Below are positions 5,934-11,037 of a stretch of DNA of 13,289 nucleotides, one piece after another. Location: NCBI GenBank assembly GCA_050260015.1, contig JBLNBN010000004.1, forward strand, positions 1-13,289, given 5' to 3'. The notes beneath the pieces are model-generated. The model was not told the origin of the DNA. It saw only the letters and a program-made list of their open reading frames with translations, and ran no database searches. Position numbers and translations under genes: made by a program. Position 1 is the stretch's first letter. Each line of letters begins with the position of its first letter. This DNA comes from JBLNBN01 sp050260015. GTDB taxonomy: Bacteria; Bacteroidota; Ignavibacteria; Kapaibacteriales; UBA2268.

Positions 5934-6815
5934 ATGGAACATTATGTTTCTATTGAAAACTTGCTCGAGAGCGGCGCGCACTTCGGGCATTTAACCCGCC
6001 GCTGGAATCCGAAGATGCAACAGTTCATCTTCATGGAACGCAACGGCATCCACATCATCGACCTTCGTAAAACTCAAATTCTTATAGACGTCGCACGCGA
6101 AGCTATCCACCAATTGGCAAGCCAGGGGAAAATCGTTCTCTTCGTCGGCACAAAAGCCCAGGCAAAGCTCTCCATCGAAGAGCAGGCTAAAAGAGTTGAA
6201 ATGAACTACGTCTCCGAACGTTGGCTCGGCGGTATGTTGACCAACTTTACGACTATCCGCAAAAGTATTAAGCGTTTGAACGCAATTGACAAAATGGAAG
6301 TCGACGGCACGTTTGAAAAAATCACTAAAAAAGAACGCCTCATGATCACCCGCGAACGCGACCGCCTTCGCAAGGTGTTCGGCGGCATCGAGACTATGAG
6401 CCGCCTGCCCGGCGCGCTCTTCGTAGTCGACATCAAGAAAGAGCACTTGGCGATCAAGGAAGCCAAGATATTAAATATTCCCGTAATCGCTATCGTGGAC
6501 ACTAACACCGATCCCGAATTAGTCGATTACCCGATCCCGGCAAACGACGATTCGCTTAAAACGGTAGAGCTCATTACTAAAGTAATGGCCGACGCAATCG
6601 AGCAAGGAAACCAGATCGCTAAAGTTCGCCAGGCAGAACTCGCGGCCGATTCCGATCGTATGGCTAAAGAAAACGAGCAGCTCGGAGAAGGCGACGACCG
6701 CGTTCGACGCAAGCTCCGCGAACGCCGCCCCCGCCGCACTCCTGAAAAACGCGCAGGCGCAGGCGAAGCTCCGACGCGCCCTGAAGAAGGCGCGACCGGC
6801 GAATCCGCTGAATAA
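5934..6815 (+). CDS. rpsB: 30S ribosomal protein S2
   Basis: S2 (uS2) binds late in small-subunit assembly and is needed for docking of S1. The family landmarks are present: LLESGAHFGHLTRRWNPKM (residues 11-29), IFMERNGIHIIDL (32-44), FVGTKAQA (70-77), RWLGGMLTNF (96-105), LPGALFVVDIKKE (158-170) and IPVIAIVDTNTDP (182-194). At 293 residues it is about 50 longer than E. coli S2. The excess is a C-terminal tail from about residue 235, highly charged and apparently disordered, basic around 257-273 and then rich in Ala, Gly and Glu. Start support: AAGGA 8 bases before the ATG. The candidate leader structure upstream suggests autogenous control. Confidence 0.97.
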   Translation: MEHYVSIENLLESGAHFGHLTRRWNPKMQQFIFMERNGIHIIDLRKTQILIDVAREAIHQLASQGKIVLFVGTKAQAKLSIEEQAKRVEMNYVSERWLGGMLTNFTTIRKSIKRLNAIDKMEVDGTFEKITKKERLMITRERDRLRKVFGGIETMSRLPGALFVVDIKKEHLAIKEAKILNIPVIAIVDTNTDPELVDYPIPANDDSLKTVELITKVMADAIEQGNQIAKVRQAELAADSDRMAKENEQLGEGDDRVRRKLRERRPRRTPEKRAGAGEAPTRPEEGATGESAE

Positions 6816-6834
6816 TTATTATCGATAGAGCTTA

Positions 6835-6871
6835 AAGCAGCGGGAATTGTCCAAAAGCAATTCCCGCGCTT
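6835..6871 (+). other. Strong hairpin between rpsB and tsf
   Basis: GCGGGAATTG (6840-6849) and CAATTCCCGC (6858-6867) form a perfect 10-bp stem with an 8-base loop. AAGC (6835-6838) and GCTT (6868-6871) extend it by 4 bp past one bulged A at 6839. No T-run follows on the plus strand, so it is not a standard intrinsic terminator. It may be a processing or stabilising hairpin that lets rpsB and tsf be expressed at different levels. Confidence 0.55.
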
Positions 6872-6954
6872 ATGAAAAATAGATCTTACCGAATCGTTCC
6901 CGGTATCCCTAATATTGAACACCTAATTTTATAAATAAATAAGCGAGTAAACTC

Positions 6955-7821
6955 ATGGCTGAAGTAACCGCACAAATGGTCAAAGAATTGAGAGACAAAA
7001 CCGGCGCCGGTATGGCTGACTGCAAAAAAGCGTTAGTCGAAAGCGACGGCGATATGAAGACCGCAATTGAATATCTCCGCAAAAAAGGCGCAGCCTCCGC
7101 CGCTAAACGCGCAGACAAGTCCTCCAACGAAGGCGTTATCGTCGCTAAAAGCTCCGCCGACAAGAAAAGCGCGGCTATCGTCGAAATTAACTGCGAAACC
7201 GATTTCGTCGCACGCAACGCGCAATTTACTACTTACGCAGAAACCGTCGCCGAAGCCCTTCTGAACAACGACGTCGCCTCTGTCGACGACTTAATGAAAA
7301 TCGCCGTCGATAACGACACGATCGAAGGACTGCACAATGAAATCCTCGCTAAATTCAGCGAGAGAATCGAGATCCGCCGATTTGAAAAATTACGCACCGA
7401 AGGCTCCATCGGCGACTACATCCACGCCGGCAGCAAGCTCGCCGTCCTCGTTGAAGTAGACGCTCCCGATCTCTCCGAAGCTTCCTTCGCGAAAGTTCGC
7501 GACATCGCGATGCAGGTTGCGGCAATGAATCCTCAGTTTGTAGACCGCAGCCAGGTTAACCAGGAAACTTTGGACAAAGAAAAAGAAATTTATAAACAAC
7601 AAGCTATCGAAGGCGGCAAGAAAGAAGACATCGCCGAAAGAATAGCTCAAGGCAAGCTCGAGAAGTTCTACACGGAACAATGCCTCGTCGAGCAGCCCTT
7701 CGTTAAGGACGGCGCGAAAACGATCGCCGACGTATTGAAAGAAATCTCCCAGGAAGCCGGTCGCGAAGTAAAGGCGCTGAGCTTCCGTCGCTACTTCCTT
7801 GGCGAATCAACTGAAGACTAA
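6955..7821 (+). CDS. tsf: Elongation factor Ts
   Basis: EF-Ts is the cytoplasmic guanine nucleotide exchange factor for EF-Tu. The 288-residue product has the N-terminal UBA-like domain (VTAQMVKELRDKTGAGMADCKKAL, residues 4-27) and the linker KKGAASAAKRADK. The EF-Tu-contacting motif TDFVARN is at residues 82-88, and the two core subdomains continue to about residue 280. Its length is close to E. coli EF-Ts (283). It follows rpsB by 139 bases, the near-universal rpsB-tsf pairing, and pyrH begins 18 bases downstream. The ribosome binding site is weak (GCGAG about 10 bases upstream). No TTG/TAnnTTTG promoter was found in the gap. Confidence 0.97.
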   Translation: MAEVTAQMVKELRDKTGAGMADCKKALVESDGDMKTAIEYLRKKGAASAAKRADKSSNEGVIVAKSSADKKSAAIVEINCETDFVARNAQFTTYAETVAEALLNNDVASVDDLMKIAVDNDTIEGLHNEILAKFSERIEIRRFEKLRTEGSIGDYIHAGSKLAVLVEVDAPDLSEASFAKVRDIAMQVAAMNPQFVDRSQVNQETLDKEKEIYKQQAIEGGKKEDIAERIAQGKLEKFYTEQCLVEQPFVKDGAKTIADVLKEISQEAGREVKALSFRRYFLGESTED

Positions 7822-7839
7822 CTATAAACGGAATAAACG

Positions 7840-8553
7840 ATGGAACCCGCCTATAAAAGAGTCCTGCTGAAGCTCAGCGGGGAGGCGCTTATGGGCGATA
7901 ACGAGTTTGGAATAGAACCAGCGGTACTTAGGAACTTCGCCGCGGAAATCGGCGAAGTTCACCGCATGGGCGTCCAAATAGGAATCGTTATCGGCGGAGG
8001 AAATATCTTCCGCGGCATCCAGGCGGCCGCCCACGGGATCGATAAGGTCTCCGGCGACTACATGGGCATGCTCGCCACTGTTATCAATTGCCTTGCTTTC
8101 CAAAACGCCCTCGAAGCCGAAGGCGTTCAAACCAGGCTCCAAACCGCTATTAAAATGGAGCAAATCGCAGAGCCTTTTATCCGCCGCCGCGCTATTCGTC
8201 ACTTAGAGAAAGGAAGGGTCGTGCTCTTCGGAGCCGGCACTGGCAATCCCTATTTTACGACCGACTCCGGGGCCGCGCTGCGAGCCATTGAGATCGAAGC
8301 GGAGGTGATTATAAAAGGCACGCGCGTCGACGGGGTATACGATTCCGACCCGGAAAAGAACTCCGACGCCAAGCGATTCGACGAGATAGCATACACGGAC
8401 GTGCTTACGAAAAACCTCCGCGTAATGGACCTAACCGCTATTACGCTATGCCGCGATAATAATTTGCCTATTCTCGTTTTTAATATTAACGAAAAAGGTA
8501 ACTTAAAACGCCTGATACTGGGCGAAAATATCGGCACGCTCGTCAGAGAATAA
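7840..8553 (+). CDS. pyrH: Uridylate kinase (UMP kinase)
   Basis: PyrH phosphorylates UMP to UDP with ATP, the committed step toward UTP and CTP, as a cytoplasmic hexamer typically regulated by GTP and UTP. The 237-residue product is a full amino-acid-kinase fold: the first phosphate-binding motif KLSGEAL (11-17), the glycine loop IGGGNIFRG (51-59), the AEPFIRRRAIRHLEKGRVVLF segment, the FGAGTGNPYFTTDSGAALRA nucleotide and substrate site, and the KGTRVDGVYDSDP loop. Its length is close to E. coli PyrH (241). It starts 18 bases after tsf, with CGGA upstream of the ATG, so it is probably co-transcribed. The tsf-pyrH-frr order is common in bacteria. Confidence 0.97.
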   Translation: MEPAYKRVLLKLSGEALMGDNEFGIEPAVLRNFAAEIGEVHRMGVQIGIVIGGGNIFRGIQAAAHGIDKVSGDYMGMLATVINCLAFQNALEAEGVQTRLQTAIKMEQIAEPFIRRRAIRHLEKGRVVLFGAGTGNPYFTTDSGAALRAIEIEAEVIIKGTRVDGVYDSDPEKNSDAKRFDEIAYTDVLTKNLRVMDLTAITLCRDNNLPILVFNINEKGNLKRLILGENIGTLVRE

Positions 8554-8591
8554 ATTGGAATTTTTTTTTCGCCGAAAATTAAAAATTCAAT
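8554..8591 (+). other. AT-rich inverted repeat between pyrH and frr
   Basis: ATTGGAATTTTT, starting right after the pyrH stop, is complementary to AAAAATTCAAT (8581-8591) apart from one extra G, giving about 11 bp. A run of nine T (8561-8569) lies in the 5' arm and loop. The T-run precedes rather than follows the closing arm, so this is not a plus-strand intrinsic terminator. It may only slow transcription or be chance in AT-rich spacer. Confidence 0.3.
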
Positions 8592-8621
8592 AGTATTTGA
8601 TAAGTTAATGAGAGAAAAGAT

Positions 8622-9182
8622 ATGACAGTTAAAGACATCACCGCCGCAACGCGCGACCAGATGAGCAAATCGCTGGACCACACTAAGTCCCAGATCGCTA
8701 AAGTCCGCACGGGAAGGGCCTCCTCAGGCCTGCTCGACGGCATTACGGTCGCTTACTACGGTTCCCCGACCCCTATCTCGCAGGTCGCAGGCATATCCGT
8801 GCCCGACGCCCGCACGATAGTTATTCAGCCGTTCGACCGCACGATCCTCGTTGATATCGAAAAGGCCGTGCGCTCCGCCGACCTCGGTTTTAACCCGCAA
8901 AACGACGGCTCGATCATCCGCATTCCCGTGCCGCCGCTTACGGAAGAGCGCCGCAAGGAATTCGTTAAGATGTGCAAGAAGTTCGCCGAGGACGGCAAGA
9001 TCGCTATCCGGAACGTTCGCCGCGACCAAATGGACACCTTAAAGAAAGCCGAAAAAGGCAAAGATATAACTGAAGACGACCGCAAGCGCGGGGAGGAAGA
9101 AATTCAAAAAATTACCGACGATTTCATCAAAAAAGTCGACGTTATCCTGAACGATAAAGAAAAAGAGCTGATGACCGATTAA
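8622..9182 (+). CDS. frr: Ribosome recycling factor
   Basis: RRF, with EF-G, splits the post-termination ribosome into subunits so they can initiate again. The 186-residue product (E. coli 185) shows the family features: an N-terminal helix with VRTGRASSGLLDGITVAYYG, SPTPISQVAGISVPDARTIVIQPFD in the hinge and second domain, IRIPVPPLTEERRKEFVK, and IRNVRRDQMD followed by a Lys/Glu-rich helix to the end. It lies 68 bases after pyrH, with GAGAGA upstream of the ATG. It is the last gene of the translation cluster and is followed by a strong intrinsic terminator. Confidence 0.97.
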   Translation: MTVKDITAATRDQMSKSLDHTKSQIAKVRTGRASSGLLDGITVAYYGSPTPISQVAGISVPDARTIVIQPFDRTILVDIEKAVRSADLGFNPQNDGSIIRIPVPPLTEERRKEFVKMCKKFAEDGKIAIRNVRRDQMDTLKKAEKGKDITEDDRKRGEEEIQKITDDFIKKVDVILNDKEKELMTD

Positions 9183-9205
9183 TTACTCTTAAAGAAGTTA
9201 AATGA

Positions 9206-9239
9206 AAGCCGCTCTCGCAACACGAAGCGGCTTTTTTTT
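9206..9239 (+). terminator. Intrinsic terminator of the translation cluster
   Basis: AAGCCGCT (9206-9213) pairs with AGCGGCTT (9226-9233) around a 12-base loop, and the closing arm runs into a stretch of eight T (9232-9239). It lies 24 bases after the frr stop and marks the end of the rplM-frr unit. Confidence 0.92.
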
Positions 9240-9280
9240 ACGTTGTAATAAGTAAATTTATTATATGAAAGGAGTTCAAA

Positions 9281-9802
9281 ATGCCTTTATATCTGAAAAA
9301 AAGCCTCGCGATGCTTTTCCTCGTATTCGCTACCTTAATAAACGCTTGCTCGACCGGCAAAGCTCTCGATCCGAAGCACGAGGACAATAAACCCATAATC
9401 CAGGGGCAGATGAATTGGGAGGCATGGCAGGCGCGCGCCGGGTGGCACGATTACTCCGCTAAAGACTTCAATACGAGCCCCGTATTAATAAACCAGATAT
9501 CCAGCATGCTGAAGCGCGGCGCCTACGAATTCCTTATTTTCGCCGGCAGCTGGTGCGAGGACTCCGAGAGCGAAGTCCCGAAGATATTCAAGATACTAAA
9601 ATCCGCTCAAACGCCCGACGACAAGATACGCCTCGTTGGCGTGGACCGCGACAAGAAATCTGGCTCCGGCATCGAAACGCCCTACAAAATCGAAAAGGTT
9701 CCTACCCTCGTAATCCTTGAAAACGGCAAGGAGAAAGGCCGCATCGTAGAATTCCCAACGAACTCCTGGGAAGAGGATATCCTTGAGATATTTATCAAAT
9801 AA
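9281..9802 (+). CDS. Lipid-anchored thioredoxin-fold protein with a CxxS site
   Basis: The 173-residue protein starts with a lipoprotein signal peptide: Lys6-Lys7, hydrophobic 8-19, and lipobox INAC with the lipidated Cys at residue 23. The mature domain looks like a thioredoxin fold: a FLIFAGSWCEDSESEVP strand-helix at 84-100, with W91-C92-E-D-S95 in the active-site position, and the cis-proline motif KVPTLVILENG with P141. The usual second cysteine of CxxC is replaced by Ser, so it cannot form the standard disulfide within the motif. A monothiol, isomerase-like or purely structural role is possible. It should work in the periplasm or at the cell surface. The start is firm, with AAGGAG 6 bases upstream of the ATG. 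It follows the frr terminator and appears to be a single-gene unit. Its partner and substrate are unknown. Confidence 0.85.
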   Translation: MPLYLKKSLAMLFLVFATLINACSTGKALDPKHEDNKPIIQGQMNWEAWQARAGWHDYSAKDFNTSPVLINQISSMLKRGAYEFLIFAGSWCEDSESEVPKIFKILKSAQTPDDKIRLVGVDRDKKSGSGIETPYKIEKVPTLVILENGKEKGRIVEFPTNSWEEDILEIFIK

Positions 9803-9814
9803 TGGCTAATTATT

Positions 9815-9882
9815 AATGGTAAATGGTTAATTCTGTAGGGGCGGACCTGTGTGTCCGCCCGCTTCATTTAACATTTATCATT
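9815..9882. repeat. 68-bp nested inverted repeat around GGGCGGAC / GTCCGCCC
   Basis: A perfect 8-bp palindrome, GGGCGGAC (9839-9846) and GTCCGCCC (9853-9860) with loop CTGTGT, is flanked by AT-rich arms. The 17-base arms at 9815-9831 and 9866-9882 are inverted copies matching at 14 of 17 positions. The GC-rich core resembles the TGTAGGGGCGGAC...GTCCGCCC units that recur in intergenic DNA of many bacteria. The unit starts 12 bases after the upstream stop codon. Confidence 0.6.
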
Positions 9883-9913
9883 GATCATTTATCGGATTAA
9901 AACGCAGGTGAAT

Positions 9914-9929
9914 AGCGCGTAAGCGCTTG
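9914..9929. repeat. 14-bp direct repeat CGCGTAAGCGCTTG, copy 1
   Basis: CGCGTAAGCGCTTG (9916-9929) is repeated exactly at 10039-10052, 123 bases away in the same orientation. This copy folds as AGCGC-GTAA-GCGCT (9914-9927), a 5-bp stem closed by a GNRA-type loop. The loop recalls the GTA loops of the core repeats near 1407-1471. Confidence 0.6.
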
Positions 9930-9961
9930 AAACTGCAGGCTATGCTGCTCATTACGCCAGC

Positions 9962-9990
9962 GAAGAGTCCAAAGGATGCATGGACTCTTC
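9962..9990. repeat. 10-bp perfect inverted repeat GAAGAGTCCA / TGGACTCTTC
   Basis: GAAGAGTCCA (9962-9971) and TGGACTCTTC (9981-9990) are perfect inverted copies around a 9-base loop. No T-run follows on either strand. The unit lies between the two copies of the 14-bp direct repeat. Its role is unknown. Confidence 0.65.
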
Positions 9991-10038
9991 CTCGCTTCGC
10001 TCGTCTGAGCGACGGATACTGACTATTTCAGAAAATTA

Positions 10039-10052
10039 CGCGTAAGCGCTTG
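10039..10052. repeat. 14-bp direct repeat CGCGTAAGCGCTTG, copy 2
   Basis: This is an exact copy of 9916-9929. The base before it is A and not G, so only a 3-bp stem closes the GTAA loop here. Alternatively ACGC (10038-10041) can pair with GCGT (10053-10056). Confidence 0.6.
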
Positions 10053-10071
10053 CGTTAGAATTGTTTAGTTA

Positions 10072-10096
10072 TGCCCGCGCAGGCGGGCACCCCTTT
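10072..10096 (+). terminator. Weak terminator-like hairpin TGCCCGC / GCGGGCA
   Basis: TGCCCGC (10072-10078) and GCGGGCA (10083-10089) form a 7-bp GC-rich stem with a 4-base loop. CCCC and then five T follow on the plus strand. The spacer makes it a poor intrinsic terminator. The core is also a common REP-like intergenic unit. It could end transcripts from the thioredoxin-fold gene about 270 bases upstream. Confidence 0.3.
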
Positions 10097-10157
10097 TTGG
10101 AAATATATAAAACCCACGACTTGCGCCCGTAAGGACGAATAGGCGCGGCTTCTTGCC

Positions 10158-10919
10158 TTAAGCGGATTTCCTCCTTGGCGTCACGACGTACTTAACGCTG
10201 CGGTAAATGGCAAAAATAGAGATGATAATTATTGCAATAGCCCAGAACCAGTGCGGTAGCAGCAGATTATTCTCTATCTGCTGCGTGTCGGAGAAATGCA
10301 CGGCCCCGCCCACGGCCGCCCCCTCGGAAAAGAGATAGCCGACGCTCATATAAACGCTGACGAAGGCCTGCACGCCGAGGAATTGCAGGGTTACGGATTG
10401 AACTGAGGCGCGCGCTTTGGTCGCTATTAGCAAGGTTATAAAACCGAAGGCGACTACGACAAAGAACCCGAACGGCGCACGAATCCAAAGCAGAGCGGAA
10501 ACAAATAATGCTAAGGAAAGCAGGAGCAACGCCAACGCCCGCCCGTTGCGGTTCCAAACGGAGGAGCGCAGCAGGAACCAACCGGCGGCCGTCGGTCCCA
10601 GAGGGCCTGCAGCCGCGATCAGGCCGTAACTGATATTTCCCAGCCACATAGAACCGGCAAAAGTCGCCACCCCCGATCCGTCGGAATAAATGTCTAATCG
10701 CAAGAAATCTCCGCCGTTAAATAGGGCCATCAAGCCATGGGAAAGCTCGTGGAACCATGTGCCCAAAATTGTAAACGGATAAAGAATAAGCAGTCCGCCA
10801 GGCACGTTCCAAATTGCCACGGTCATAAGTCCGAAAGCGATAAGCCAGTAAATGGAGCGGCGGCTCACGGCTTGGTCGACCGATAATTTGTTCTCGCTTA
10901 GGGTTGGCATTTCGTTCAT
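10158..10919 (-). CDS. M50B-like membrane metallopeptidase
   Basis: The 253-residue protein is mostly hydrophobic, with about six or seven membrane segments (roughly 24-39, 41-55, 97-118, 127-145, 148-166, 180-197 and 224-241). HELSH at residues 57-61, within WFHELSHGLMALFNGG, is a zinc-binding HExxH motif embedded in a membrane segment, as in site-2-type proteases. A later AAAGPLGPTAAG block (102-113) fits the M50B-like family, where a Gly-Pro turn follows the second core helix. A classical NPDG-type third ligand is not obvious; D211 or N217-N218 are candidates. Such proteins may cleave substrates within the membrane, but several relatives have no demonstrated activity. The start at 10919 is uncertain: a second ATG lies three codons in, and the Shine-Dalgarno sequence is weak. 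It is divergent from uvrB, with 118 AT-rich bases between. Confidence 0.82.
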   Translation of the reverse strand: MNEMPTLSENKLSVDQAVSRRSIYWLIAFGLMTVAIWNVPGGLLILYPFTILGTWFHELSHGLMALFNGGDFLRLDIYSDGSGVATFAGSMWLGNISYGLIAAAGPLGPTAAGWFLLRSSVWNRNGRALALLLLSLALFVSALLWIRAPFGFFVVVAFGFITLLIATKARASVQSVTLQFLGVQAFVSVYMSVGYLFSEGAAVGGAVHFSDTQQIENNLLLPHWFWAIAIIIISIFAIYRSVKYVVTPRRKSA

Positions 10920-11037
10920 TTTTAATCTCGATTTATTGTTTTTTTAGATTAATCAATTTAGCGTTTATTCGTCTCTTGATAATACGCTTAAATTTAACAA
11001 AAATTTCTTATATTTTTTCGATAATCCGGGTGGGACG

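Larger units (their letters stand above)
9803..10157. other. Gene-free stretch of palindromes between convergent genes
   Basis: No coding frame is supported between the stop codons of the thioredoxin-fold gene (+) and the M50-like gene (-). The stretch contains at least four distinct hairpin-forming units and a 14-bp direct repeat, listed separately, plus smaller ones such as CGCTC-gtct-GAGCG (9998-10011). The T5 run after the hairpin at 10072-10089 is the only terminator-like signal. Confidence 0.6.

Noticed and set aside
5991..6922. Long minus-strand frames opposite rpsB
   Set aside because: rpsB is certain from its motifs; these are antisense shadows caused by its codon composition.
10267..10647. 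126-codon minus-strand frame inside the M50-like gene
   Set aside because: It is an out-of-frame, Arg/Ala-rich reading of a gene with clear membrane segments and an HELSH motif.
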